Of a DNA stretch of 47,230 bases, positions 16,581-25,066 are shown piece by piece. Within the stretch, counting starts at the first letter, position 1. Every line of letters begins with the position of its first letter. A model generated the notes under the pieces. That model saw only the letters and a program-made list of their open reading frames with translations. It was not told where the DNA came from and did no database searches. The DNA lies in assembly GCA_045586995.1 (NCBI GenBank), contig JAZNBI010000129.1, forward strand, positions 1-47,230, in the 5' to 3' direction. Made by a program: the position numbers and the translations under genes. This DNA is from JAZNBI01 sp045586995 (lineage in GTDB: Bacteria > Bacillota > Clostridia > Oscillospirales > CAG-272).

Positions 16581-17198
16581 ATGCTTGAATATTGTATTGA
16601 ACATGAGCTTTTCGAAAAAGGATATAAATACATTTGCGGTGTCGACGAGGCGGGGCGTGGACCGCTCTGCGGCCCTGTTGCCGCTGCGGCGTGTATTCTT
16701 CCGCTCGGCATCGTTATTGATGGCTTAAACGACTCAAAAAAGCTCTCTGCATCCAAGAGAGATATGATTTTTGAAGAAATAAAGCGCAATGCCATAGCAT
16801 ATTCGGTAGCTCTTGCTTCTGTAGAAGAAATTAATTCTATGAATATTCTTGAAGCTACATTGTTAGCAATGAGAAGAGCTGTTGACGGTCTTACTCAAAA
16901 GCCGGACTATCTTCTTATTGACGGTAATATTTCAAGAGGATTTTCAATCCCCTGCTCTACTGTCGTGCACGGCGACGCAATTTCTCCAAGTATTGCGGCG
17001 GCATCGATTTTAGCAAAGGTAACACGTGACCGCATATGTATGGATTTAGATAAAGAATATCCGGAATACGGCATATCAAAGCATAAGGGGTACGGCACTA
17101 AAGACCATATGGAAGCTCTAAAAAAGTATGGTCCCACCCCCATACACAGAACAAAATTTATAAGATTTTTAAATGATGAACATAATTACGTCGGTTGA
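16581..17198 (+). CDS. rnhB: Ribonuclease HII
   Basis: RNase HII cuts the RNA strand of RNA-DNA hybrids and starts removal of misincorporated ribonucleotides. The 205-residue product has GVDEAGRGPLCGPV with catalytic Asp22 and Glu23, then DGLNDSKKLS, DYLLIDG, and the C-terminal KHKGYGTKDHMEAL. I chose ATG 16581 over the in-frame GTG at 16569 because GGGTGG (16567-16572), which contains that GTG, is the likely SD. The 3' end overlaps yraN by 26 bases. Confidence 0.95.
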   Translation: MLEYCIEHELFEKGYKYICGVDEAGRGPLCGPVAAAACILPLGIVIDGLNDSKKLSASKRDMIFEEIKRNAIAYSVALASVEEINSMNILEATLLAMRRAVDGLTQKPDYLLIDGNISRGFSIPCSTVVHGDAISPSIAAASILAKVTRDRICMDLDKEYPEYGISKHKGYGTKDHMEALKKYGPTPIHRTKFIRFLNDEHNYVG

Positions 17199-17571
17199 TA
17201 TCGGCCGTTTCGGAGAAAATTCCGCCGCTGATTTTTTAAAGAAAAAAGGATATAAGATAGTTAATAAAAATTATCATTCTTCGCATAACGAGCTTGATAT
17301 AATTGCAGAAAACAAGATGTATATTGCTTTTGTAGAGGTAAAAACTCGAACGATTTCAAATGACGGCACTCTTAATTTTGGATCGCCCGCTTCATATGTG
17401 GATAGGCGCAAGCAAGCCAGAACTATTTCCGCCGCTCGTAATTATCTCGTTCAGCACCCTACCGATAAGCAGCCGCGTATGGATGTTATTGAGGTTTATC
17501 TCAAAAAAATCGGTTTAAAAAACTATAAAATCTACGATATTCAACATATAGAAAATGCATATTGGGCATAA
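17173..17571 (+). CDS. YraN/UPF0102-family endonuclease-like protein
   Basis: This 132-residue protein of the UPF0102 family has a restriction-endonuclease-like fold; the cellular role is not established. The core motif is visible: GRFGENSAADFLKKKGY, then NELDIIA (Glu40, Asp42) and FVEVKTR (Glu55, Lys57), which form the PD-(D/E)xK-type site. The ATG pair at 17173/17176 lies inside rnhB, giving an overlap and probable coupling. This gene commonly follows rnhB in Firmicutes. Confidence 0.9.
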   Translation: MMNIITSVDIGRFGENSAADFLKKKGYKIVNKNYHSSHNELDIIAENKMYIAFVEVKTRTISNDGTLNFGSPASYVDRRKQARTISAARNYLVQHPTDKQPRMDVIEVYLKKIGLKNYKIYDIQHIENAYWA

Positions 17572-17601
17572 TCTTACACTATAGAAAAGGTATACTATCT
17601 T

Positions 17602-18546
17602 ATGATGCTCTTTGACATTCATTGCGATACTGCGCATAGGATTTTTGAAAATCGTTCCTCTTTTATAAAAAATGAATACCATATTTCTTTAGAAAGAGTT
17701 GAACAATTTGATTTATATGTTCAAAATATGGCAATTTGGTGCGATAAAAAATATAGCGATGAAGAATGTTATTTGAATTTTTTTAAGACAAGAGATTTTT
17801 TTATAAAAGATTTTAAAAAGAGCCGTCCGGATTTTTCATTTTCTGCTAAAAAAAACGATCTTATAAACAATTTGTCTTCATATAAAAAAGCATTTATATT
17901 GTCCGTGGAGGATGCGCGATTGCTTTCAAACGATATAGAGCGTTTGCAGCATTTATATGACGCAGATATGCGTATATTGACACTCACATGGGCTGGAAAA
18001 AGCTGTATAGGTGGAGCATATGATACAAACTTCGGATTAACTTGCTTTGGTAAGGACGTTGTAAAAAGATGCTTTGAAATAGGTGTTATACCTGACATAT
18101 CACACGCATCTATAAAAACTTCATTTGATGTTTTTGAAATTGCAGAGCGTTATTCTAAAAGCGTTATTGCTACACATTCAAACTCATACTTTGTATATAA
18201 CCACAAAAGAAACCTCACCAACGAACAATTTGAAGCGATAAAAAAGTCGGGTGGGATTGTCGGAATAAGCTTGTGTCGTTCCCATTTGGGTGATGATAGC
18301 TTGGAGAATGTAAATACAAACCATATATTAAAACATATTGAGCACTATCTTTCTATCGGCGGTGAACATATGCTGGCGCTTGGATGTGACTTTGACGGTG
18401 CCGATTTGCCCGAAGATTTTACTTCGATATCCGATGTTTATAAAATTGCCAATTTGCTTGCTCGACAAAATTATTCCGAAGATTTAATAAACTCTGTTTT
18501 TTGGAAAAATGCATTGAATTTTTTTCAAAGATCTGAAATTATTTAA
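17602..18546 (+). CDS. Membrane dipeptidase family (peptidase M19)
   Basis: M19 enzymes are zinc dipeptidases with a TIM-barrel fold related to renal dipeptidase. The 314-residue product has the first metal motif DIHCDT (His7, Asp9), SVEDARLL with bridging Glu103, DISHAS (His168), VIATHSN (His192) and LGCDFDGAD, so all expected ligands seem present. There is no signal peptide, which suggests a cytosolic enzyme acting on dipeptides, possibly with D-residues. Two adjacent ATGs (17602, 17605) follow a GAAAAGG SD. It is loosely coupled between yraN and thrC. Confidence 0.9.
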   Translation: MMLFDIHCDTAHRIFENRSSFIKNEYHISLERVEQFDLYVQNMAIWCDKKYSDEECYLNFFKTRDFFIKDFKKSRPDFSFSAKKNDLINNLSSYKKAFILSVEDARLLSNDIERLQHLYDADMRILTLTWAGKSCIGGAYDTNFGLTCFGKDVVKRCFEIGVIPDISHASIKTSFDVFEIAERYSKSVIATHSNSYFVYNHKRNLTNEQFEAIKKSGGIVGISLCRSHLGDDSLENVNTNHILKHIEHYLSIGGEHMLALGCDFDGADLPEDFTSISDVYKIANLLARQNYSEDLINSVFWKNALNFFQRSEII

Positions 18547-18581
18547 TTTTTATATATCAAATCAGAAAGGACAAAACCAAA

Positions 18582-20066
18582 ATGATGTACAAAAGTACAA
18601 GGGATGTAAATGAATCTGTATTTTTCGGTGCAGATGTAATAAAGCAAGGAATTGCCTCGGACAACGGCCTCTTCGTTCCCGAAAGCTTCCCTTCTATAGA
18701 CTCTGAATATATTGAAGCTTTGATTCCCTTGAATTACGCTCAGAGGGCGGCTCAGATTCTTTCGCTCTATTTGACCGATTACAAAAAAGAGGTGCTTCTC
18801 AGATATTGTAACGAAGCATATTCCGAAAATTCCTTTGGAAAAAACGCCGCTCCTGTACGCGCTATTCACGACAATATTTATTCTTTAGAATTGTGGCATG
18901 GCCCCACATGCGCTTTTAAAGATATGGCGCTTCAAATTATGCCCAGATTGCTTTCAGGAGCAATTGAGAAAACTGCAGAGAAAAAAACGGCACTTATACT
19001 TGTAGCTACCTCGGGAGATACGGGAAAGGCAGCTCTCGAAGGATATCGTGATGTTGAACACACAAAAATAATGGTGTTTTATCCGGCTAACGGTGTCAGC
19101 GATATGCAAAAATTGCAAATGATAACTCAAGAAGGAAAAAACGTCAATGTTTGTGCAATAGACGGAAACTTTGATGATGCTCAGACAGGCGTCAAAAAAA
19201 TTTTTGCTGACTCTGCGATAAATAAAGCACTTTCTGATTCGGGATATTTTTTATCGAGCGCAAACTCTATCAACTGGGGACGTCTTGCACCGCAAATTGT
19301 ATACTATATTTCAGCTTATTGTGACCTTGTAAATGCAAAAAAAATCAAAAACGGAGAAAAAATAAACGTATGCGTTCCTACAGGAAATTTTGGTAATATT
19401 CTTGCGGGATTTATAGCAAAAAAAATGGGCTTGCCGATAAACCGTCTGGTCTGTGCTTCCAATTCTAACAATGTCCTTACTGATTTTTTGAATACGGGAT
19501 GCTATGATAAAAACCGTTCCTTTAAGCTTACGATTTCTCCGTCGATGGATATACTTATATCCAGCAACCTCGAAAGATTGTTATATTTTGTTTCCGATGC
19601 GGAAACGGTTTCAAGTTATATGAAATCTCTTGCCGAATGCGGTAAATATACGGTAAACTCGGATATTAAAAAAACTATTGACGAATCTTTCACAGGGCTT
19701 TATGCAAGCGAAGAAGAAACCAGAAGTACAATTAAAAATACTTTTGATAATTATAAATATCTTTGTGACACCCACACCGCTGTTGCGGTATCTTGCGCTG
19801 AAAGATATCTTAAAGAAAGCAATGAGTACAATATGCCGATGCTCGTTGTTTCCACTGCCAGCCCTTATAAGTTTGCCGCGGACGTATATTATTCTCTTAC
19901 AGAGAAGAATATAGACAATGCTCAAACCGCTCTTGAAGAACTGTCATCTCTTTCGGGCACCGAAATTCCAACGCCCTTAAAAGATCTTGAAAAGCGCAAT
20001 GTTGTTTTTGACGGAATTATAAATGTTGGAGATATGAGCAAAAAGGTTTGTGAATTTGCTAAATAA
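18582..20066 (+). CDS. thrC: Threonine synthase
   Basis: ThrC converts O-phosphohomoserine to threonine with pyridoxal phosphate. At 494 residues it is the longer bacterial/fungal-type enzyme. It starts YKSTRDVNESVFFGADVIKQ, like class I threonine synthases, and carries HGPTCAFKDMALQ with PLP-binding Lys113. The phosphate-binding region includes TSGDTGKAALEGY, and CVPTGNFGNILAG follows. An AGAAAGGA SD precedes the paired ATGs (18582, 18585). Its substrate would come from homoserine kinase, possibly the apgM-like gene 3.5 kb upstream. Confidence 0.95.
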   Translation: MMYKSTRDVNESVFFGADVIKQGIASDNGLFVPESFPSIDSEYIEALIPLNYAQRAAQILSLYLTDYKKEVLLRYCNEAYSENSFGKNAAPVRAIHDNIYSLELWHGPTCAFKDMALQIMPRLLSGAIEKTAEKKTALILVATSGDTGKAALEGYRDVEHTKIMVFYPANGVSDMQKLQMITQEGKNVNVCAIDGNFDDAQTGVKKIFADSAINKALSDSGYFLSSANSINWGRLAPQIVYYISAYCDLVNAKKIKNGEKINVCVPTGNFGNILAGFIAKKMGLPINRLVCASNSNNVLTDFLNTGCYDKNRSFKLTISPSMDILISSNLERLLYFVSDAETVSSYMKSLAECGKYTVNSDIKKTIDESFTGLYASEEETRSTIKNTFDNYKYLCDTHTAVAVSCAERYLKESNEYNMPMLVVSTASPYKFAADVYYSLTEKNIDNAQTALEELSSLSGTEIPTPLKDLEKRNVVFDGIINVGDMSKKVCEFAK

Positions 20067-20071
20067 AAAAC

Positions 20072-20102
20072 ACGGAGCATTTGTTTAATACAAACGCCCC
20101 GT
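20072..20102 (-). terminator. Terminator after the DUF1540 gene (also faces thrC)
   Basis: 13-base arms at 20072-20084 and 20090-20102 around a five-base loop. The two imperfect positions become G-U pairs only on the - strand, and on that strand a T6 run follows the stem. It therefore best serves the DUF1540 gene, while the weaker + strand form lies just after thrC. Confidence 0.75.
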
Positions 20103-20114
20103 ATCTAGACATTA

Positions 20115-20309
20115 TTACGACTTTGGTTTAAAGGTATCGCAAACCGTATCGGAACTGCAATCTGCAGAACACGGACCAACTGTTATGCATTCGGCCGTAC
20201 AATAACAATCGCCCTCGTGATAAGCACAGCTTCTTACGTTGCAGCTGATTCCTTTAATGTGTTTTGTATTGCATTTTTCGCTTGACTTATTTGTTTTGTT
20301 AGTATCCAT
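20115..20309 (-). CDS. DUF1540 cysteine-rich small protein
   Basis: The 64-residue product has eight cysteines in the DUF1540 arrangement: GISCNVRSCAYHEGDCYC, then TAECITVGPC and a final C-x-x-D-T-x-C-x-T-F. DUF1540 proteins are common in spore-forming clostridia and look metal-binding, but no function is established. An AGGAGGG SD lies just before the ATG. It is transcribed divergently from the phosphoesterase gene, with a 91-base gap between the two starts. Confidence 0.85.
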   Translation of the reverse strand: MDTNKTNKSSEKCNTKHIKGISCNVRSCAYHEGDCYCTAECITVGPCSADCSSDTVCDTFKPKS

Positions 20310-20400
20310 ATTATCCCTCCTATTTTCTTTTGTACGATTATTATTTACCTGTTTCTTGAATTATATTCGGAGTTCCGATATCTCCGAGAAAGGAAAAACT

Positions 20401-21138
20401 ATGTCACTTTACGCCATTGCTGATTTGCATCTCTCGACAAATATAACCACAAATAAAAGTATGGATATTTTTGGGCCGCGCTGGAATGGCTACACTGAGA
20501 AATTACGCAAAAATTGGACGGCAGTTGTAAATCCAAGTGACAGTATAATCCTTCCCGGTGATATATCTTGGGCAATGACTTTAGAAGAAGCGGTTTCGGA
20601 TTTCAGGTTTTTAGATTCACTTCCGGGGAAGAAATATATCGGAAAAGGAAATCACGATTTTTGGTGGACAACGGCAAAAAAGCTTACAGATTTTTTTGAA
20701 ACCAATAATTTTAAAACCATTAAAATTTTATATAACAATGCCTGTATTCTTGATAACTGCGTTGTTTGTGGAACAAGAGGTTGGTTTTATGATGAAAAAA
20801 GTCAAAACACCGTAGGTGAAGCAAATTTTGAGAAAATCATAAATCGAGAGGCAATTCGTCTTGAAATGAGTCTTAAAGAAGCTCAAGCAATTCGAGGGGA
20901 TCTAAACATTCCGATAGTCGCATTCTTTCACTTCCCTGTTGTTTATGGTGATTTTTATTGTGAGCAATTTATAAATATACTTCATAAATATGGTGTTACC
21001 GAGTGTTATTACGGTCACATACACGGGAATTATTTTTTACCGCGCACAATAACTTTTGAAGGTATAACATTTACTATAATTTCAGCAGATTATCTAAATT
21101 TCTCCCCAATGCCTATTTTTCCGGGAGATAACTGGTAA
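20401..21138 (+). CDS. Calcineurin-like metallophosphoesterase
   Basis: The 245-residue product has all five metallophosphoesterase motifs: ADLHLS (Asp8, His10), PGDISWAM (Asp53), GKGNHDFWW (Asn83-His84-Asp85), FFHFPVVYG and YGHIHGNY. It resembles the predicted phosphohydrolases of COG1768; the substrate is unknown. The start is fixed by a GAAAGG SD seven bases before ATG 20401. The longer upstream open frame runs antisense through the DUF1540 gene and is not used. A hairpin (TCGGAG 20367-20372 with CTCCGA 20382-20387) sits just before the SD. Confidence 0.88.
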   Translation: MSLYAIADLHLSTNITTNKSMDIFGPRWNGYTEKLRKNWTAVVNPSDSIILPGDISWAMTLEEAVSDFRFLDSLPGKKYIGKGNHDFWWTTAKKLTDFFETNNFKTIKILYNNACILDNCVVCGTRGWFYDEKSQNTVGEANFEKIINREAIRLEMSLKEAQAIRGDLNIPIVAFFHFPVVYGDFYCEQFINILHKYGVTECYYGHIHGNYFLPRTITFEGITFTIISADYLNFSPMPIFPGDNW

Positions 21139-21164
21139 TATAATACGAAAATTCGCGAAATCTA

Positions 21165-21193
21165 TTGACAAATTTAACAAAAAAAAGTAAAAT
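21165..21193 (+). promoter_or_regulatory. Sigma-A-type promoter upstream of tig
   Basis: A perfect TTGACA (21165-21170), 17 bases, then TAAAAT (21188-21193). A second TATAAT overlaps at 21193-21198. It lies between the phosphoesterase stop and the tig SD and would drive tig-clpP-clpX. Confidence 0.75.
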
Positions 21194-21226
21194 ATAATGT
21201 ATGCAATTTTTTTGGAGGAAAATAAA

Positions 21227-22603
21227 ATGCAATTGACAAAAAAAGAAAAGGTTGAAACAAACAAATACGAACTTCACATTTCGGTTGAAAAGGCAACCTT
21301 TGACGCAGCGATAGAAAAAGCTTATCGCAAACAGGTTAAAAAAATCAACGTTCCCGGCTTTAGAAAAGGTAAAGCACCCCGCAACATCATCGAAAAAATG
21401 TATGGCAAGGGCGTTTTCTATGAAGACGCTATCAACGATATCATCCCTTCTGCTTATGCCGATGCAGTTAAAGAAGCTGATATCAATCCGATTAGCCAAC
21501 CCGATTTTGACGTAGTATCGGTTGACGAAAACGGACTTGTACTTTCTGCAAAAGTTTATGTTAAGCCCGATGTAGAGATAAAGGATTATGTGGGAATTAA
21601 CGTTACAAAAACCGTTTCCCCTGTTACTGATGAAGAAATCGACAGAGAAATCGATATGGTAAGAAACAGAAACTCTCGTGAAATCGACGTAACAGATCGT
21701 GCTGCAGAATTGGGCGATACAACCGTTATTGATTTTGACGGTTCTGTTGACGGTGTTCCCTTTGACGGCGGAAAAGGTACGGACTATGCGCTTAAACTTG
21801 GTTCAGGACAATTCATTCCAGGATTTGAAGATCAAATCGTCGGCAAAAACATAGATGACGAATTTGATGTAAACGTTAAGTTCCCCGAAGATTATCATGC
21901 AAAAGAGCTTGCCGGAAAAGACGCTGTATTCAAAGTAAAAATTCACGCTATTACAAAGGTTGAACTTCCGGAATTAGATGATGAATTTGCAAAAGACATT
22001 TCGGAATTTAACACTTTTGATGAATACAAAAACGATTTAAAGGCAAAAATTGAAAAGAGACACGAGAACGAAGCATCTGCAAACGTTGATGAACAGCTCT
22101 TGTCCGCTCTTATTGATAAATTAGTAGCTGAAATTCCCGAACCTATGTTTGTCAATGAAACCGAAAACTTTGTAAGAGATTATGACAACAGACTTCGTAT
22201 GCAAGGGCTCGACCTTAATACATACTTCAAGTATACAGGGCTCGACCTTGACAAGCTTCGTGAACAATTCAGACCTCAAGCAGAACGCCAAGTAAAGGCA
22301 AGATTGGCGCTTGAAAAAATTGCTGAAATCGAAGCTATAGTACCCACTGATGCTGAGATCGAAGAAGAGTTTGCAAGTATCGCTTCTCAATACAATATTG
22401 AAGTTGAGCAAGTTAAAAGCAGCATCGATTATTCGGCAATAGCTGAGGATATGAAGGTTAAAAAAGCAATGGATTTTGTAAAGGAAAAGGCACTTATTAC
22501 CGAAAAAGCGCCAGAATCCGAGAAGAAAGAGAAAGCTGCAAAGAGCACTAAGACTTCTAAGAAGGCAAAGGAAGCAGCTCCTAAAACCGAGGAAAACAAT
22601 TAA
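21227..22603 (+). CDS. tig: Trigger factor
   Basis: Trigger factor is the ribosome-bound chaperone and peptidyl-prolyl isomerase for nascent chains. The 458-residue product has the ribosome-binding loop GFRKGKAP (residues 44-51) and an FKBP-type domain beginning GDTTVIDFDGSVDGVPFDGG (about 165-245). The long helical C-terminal chaperone domain follows. It ends in a lysine- and glutamate-rich low-complexity tail of about 35 residues. GGAGG lies eight bases before ATG 21227. The tig-clpP-clpX order is conserved in Firmicutes. Confidence 0.95.
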   Translation: MQLTKKEKVETNKYELHISVEKATFDAAIEKAYRKQVKKINVPGFRKGKAPRNIIEKMYGKGVFYEDAINDIIPSAYADAVKEADINPISQPDFDVVSVDENGLVLSAKVYVKPDVEIKDYVGINVTKTVSPVTDEEIDREIDMVRNRNSREIDVTDRAAELGDTTVIDFDGSVDGVPFDGGKGTDYALKLGSGQFIPGFEDQIVGKNIDDEFDVNVKFPEDYHAKELAGKDAVFKVKIHAITKVELPELDDEFAKDISEFNTFDEYKNDLKAKIEKRHENEASANVDEQLLSALIDKLVAEIPEPMFVNETENFVRDYDNRLRMQGLDLNTYFKYTGLDLDKLREQFRPQAERQVKARLALEKIAEIEAIVPTDAEIEEEFASIASQYNIEVEQVKSSIDYSAIAEDMKVKKAMDFVKEKALITEKAPESEKKEKAAKSTKTSKKAKEAAPKTEENN

Positions 22604-22643
22604 TTTTACATTATTTTGATGCAATTTATTTTTGGAGGTAAAT

Positions 22644-23255
22644 ATGAATAATCGTTTTGGCGTTATGAATGATGCTCTTGTACCAATGGTGGTAGAGCAA
22701 ACCAGCCGCGGAGAACGTTCTTTTGATATTTTTTCGCGTCTTCTTAATGACCGTATAATATTCTTGTCTGATGAAGTTAATGATACCACAGCATCTCTTG
22801 TTGTGGCGCAAATGTTATTTCTCGAAGCACAGGATCCCGACAAAGATATTGCATTCTATATCAATAGCCCCGGGGGATCGGTTTCTGCCGGAATGGCTAT
22901 TTATGACACTATGAATTTTGTAAAATGTGATGTTTCAACAATATGTATAGGTATGGCAGCAAGCATGGGAGCTTTTTTGCTATCCTCCGGGGCTAAAGGA
23001 AAGCGGTTTGCCCTTCCCAACAGTCTTATTATGATACATCAGCCGATCGGCGGAACTCGCGGTCAGGCAACGGATATCAAGATCCAAGCGGATTTGATTC
23101 TTCGCACTCGTGATACCCTTAACAGAATATTATCAAACAACACCGGTAAGCCGATCGAGCAGATCGCAAAAGACACCGAAAGAGATAATTATATGACATC
23201 TCCCGAAGCACTTGAATATGGATTGATTGATAAAATTTTCGAAAAAAGGGTATAA
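22644..23255 (+). CDS. clpP: ATP-dependent Clp protease proteolytic subunit
   Basis: ClpP forms the tetradecameric serine-protease chamber used with ClpX and other AAA+ partners. The 203-residue product carries the full catalytic triad: Ser107 in GMAASMGAF, His132 in MIHQPIGG and Asp181 in KDTERDNYM. The in-frame TTG at 22632 overlaps the GGAGG SD, so the ATG at 22644 is the start. It lies 40 bases after tig and 21 before clpX. Confidence 0.96.
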   Translation: MNNRFGVMNDALVPMVVEQTSRGERSFDIFSRLLNDRIIFLSDEVNDTTASLVVAQMLFLEAQDPDKDIAFYINSPGGSVSAGMAIYDTMNFVKCDVSTICIGMAASMGAFLLSSGAKGKRFALPNSLIMIHQPIGGTRGQATDIKIQADLILRTRDTLNRILSNNTGKPIEQIAKDTERDNYMTSPEALEYGLIDKIFEKRV

Positions 23256-23276
23256 ATTTTGAAAGGGTAATGACTT

Positions 23277-24560
23277 ATGCCTAACGATAACAACCACAGA
23301 AATGCTACTCAATATTGTGCCTTTTGCGGAAGAAATGAGAATCAGGTGAATTTTCTTATTCCCTCACCTACCGGTCTTTATATTTGCGATTTTTGTCTTG
23401 AAACCTGCGAGCAGCTGATCTATGAAAATACTCAACACGAAACATCATTTGATAAGCTATCGTTAAACTCTCTCCCTAAGCCATCGGAAATAAAAAACAC
23501 TCTTGACGAATATGTCATTGGTCAAGACGATGCCAAAATTGTTCTTTCCGTTGCAGTTTACAACCATTATAAGCGAGTTCTTTCAAAAGCATCGAACGCT
23601 AAAAAAGAAGATAAAGGCACCGAAAAAGAAAATGTCGAGCTTCAAAAGAGTAATGTGTTGCTTTTAGGACCTACCGGGGTAGGAAAAACATACCTTGCTC
23701 AGACTCTTGCGAAAGCACTTCAGGTTCCATTTGCAATTGCAGATGCAACTACCCTGACCGAAGCAGGTTATGTGGGAGAAGATGTCGAAAATATTCTTTT
23801 ACGCTTAATACAAGCTGCAGATTATGATATTGAACTTGCTGAAAGAGGAATTATTTATATCGATGAAATAGATAAAATTTCCCGTAAAAGCGAAAATCGC
23901 TCTATAACTCGAGATGTTTCGGGCGAAGGCGTTCAACAAGCACTCTTAAAAATTCTCGAGGGCACAGTTTCAAATGTTCCTCCTCAGGGCGGTCGTAAAC
24001 ATCCAAATCAAGAATTTATACAAATAAATACAGAAAATATTCTGTTTATTTGTGGCGGTGCTTTTGATGGACTCGAAAAAATAATTGCAAAACGCGGTAG
24101 CAATCAAGTTGTTGGATTTAATAGTGATATAAAAAAGAAAAGCGAACGACACGATACCGATATATTTAAAGAAGCAATTCCCCATGATATCGTAAAATTC
24201 GGATTGATTCCGGAGCTTGTCGGACGTATACCTGTTATGGTTTCGTTGAACGAATTAGACAAGGAATCGCTGGTCAAAATTCTAAAAGAACCAAAAAGCT
24301 CACTTATAAAGCAATATATCAAGCTGTTTGAATTGGACGGTGTTAAATTGACCTTTGACGACTCAGCTTTGGAAGCGATTGCCGATATGGCACTCGAAAG
24401 AAATACCGGTGCGAGAGGTCTTCGCTCGATTATGGAAAAGGTCATGTTAAAAACAATGTACGAAATCCCTTCAAGGAGCGATGTTAAAGAGGTTATCATA
24501 ACAGACGCTTGCGTCAGAGAAACCAAACCGCCGATATATATTCTTAAAGAAGCTGTTTAA
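23277..24560 (+). CDS. clpX: ATP-dependent Clp protease ATP-binding subunit ClpX
   Basis: ClpX is the AAA+ unfoldase that feeds ClpP. The 427-residue product starts with a C4 zinc-binding domain (Cys14, Cys17, Cys37, Cys40). It has Walker A GPTGVGKT at 131-138, Walker B IIYIDEID near 194, pore-loop and ClpP-contact segments, and a sensor-2 region GARGLRSIME. A GAAAGGG SD precedes the ATG by nine bases. A strong terminator follows. No lon gene follows, unlike in Bacillus. Confidence 0.97.
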   Translation: MPNDNNHRNATQYCAFCGRNENQVNFLIPSPTGLYICDFCLETCEQLIYENTQHETSFDKLSLNSLPKPSEIKNTLDEYVIGQDDAKIVLSVAVYNHYKRVLSKASNAKKEDKGTEKENVELQKSNVLLLGPTGVGKTYLAQTLAKALQVPFAIADATTLTEAGYVGEDVENILLRLIQAADYDIELAERGIIYIDEIDKISRKSENRSITRDVSGEGVQQALLKILEGTVSNVPPQGGRKHPNQEFIQINTENILFICGGAFDGLEKIIAKRGSNQVVGFNSDIKKKSERHDTDIFKEAIPHDIVKFGLIPELVGRIPVMVSLNELDKESLVKILKEPKSSLIKQYIKLFELDGVKLTFDDSALEAIADMALERNTGARGLRSIMEKVMLKTMYEIPSRSDVKEVIITDACVRETKPPIYILKEAV

Positions 24561-24567
24561 AGATCAA

Positions 24568-24619
24568 ATAACAAAAGCAAGCAAGAACAATTTTTAGTGT
24601 TCTCGCTTGCTTTTGTTAT
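24568..24619. terminator. Bidirectional terminator between clpX and cdd
   Basis: 22-base arms at 24568-24589 and 24598-24619 with one mismatch (a G-U pair on the - strand) and an eight-base loop. Each arm carries an A- or T-rich end. It closes the tig-clpP-clpX operon and the converging deo operon. Confidence 0.88.
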
Positions 24620-24625
24620 AAAAAA

Positions 24626-25066
24626 TTATAGTTGAGATTTAGAAAATGCAAACGGTAAAAGTTCAGCTAAAGTTAAAACCTTAATTTCTTTACCATTTGT
24701 AAGAACAATCGAGAAATCTTCAGTACAAAATTCCTGCATAACTTGACGGCAAGCTCCGCACGGAAATGCAAAATCCAAGGTGGTAATCCTTTCGATATTA
24801 TCAAAGCTCACAGCTCGTTTTCCACCAACAACAGCGATTGCCTTAAAGCTTTTATGTCCTTCGGAAATTGCTTTAAAAAACGCAGTTCTTTCGGCGCAAC
24901 AGGTCACGGAGAACGAGGAGTTTTCGATATTGCACCCCAAATAAATTTCATCATTTGACGTTAGCAACGCCGCTCCAACATTATATTTTGAATACGGAGC
25001 ATATGATTTTTTCATAGCATCAAACGCCTTTTCAAGTAAATTTTTAGCCGTAGAATTATCTATCAT
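24626..25066 (-). CDS. cdd: Cytidine deaminase
   Basis: Cdd deaminates cytidine and deoxycytidine to uridine forms. The 146-residue product is the homotetrameric type, with the CAE motif (Cys57, Glu59 within TCCAERTAFF), PCGAC (Cys103, Cys106) as the remaining zinc ligands, and the substrate loop CNIENSSF. Its start overlaps the deoB stop as a four-base ATGA, so it is the last gene of the deoC-deoD-deoB-cdd salvage operon. Confidence 0.95.
   Translation of the reverse strand: MIDNSTAKNLLEKAFDAMKKSYAPYSKYNVGAALLTSNDEIYLGCNIENSSFSVTCCAERTAFFKAISEGHKSFKAIAVVGGKRAVSFDNIERITTLDFAFPCGACRQVMQEFCTEDFSIVLTNGKEIKVLTLAELLPFAFSKSQL

Noticed and set aside
20239..20400. N-terminal extension of the metallophosphoesterase
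   Set aside because: This part runs antisense through the DUF1540 gene; the SD and conserved start point to ATG 20401.
22121..22843. 240-codon - strand open frame across the tig-clpP junction
   Set aside because: It overlaps two strongly conserved + strand genes and its translation is cysteine- and phenylalanine-rich noise.
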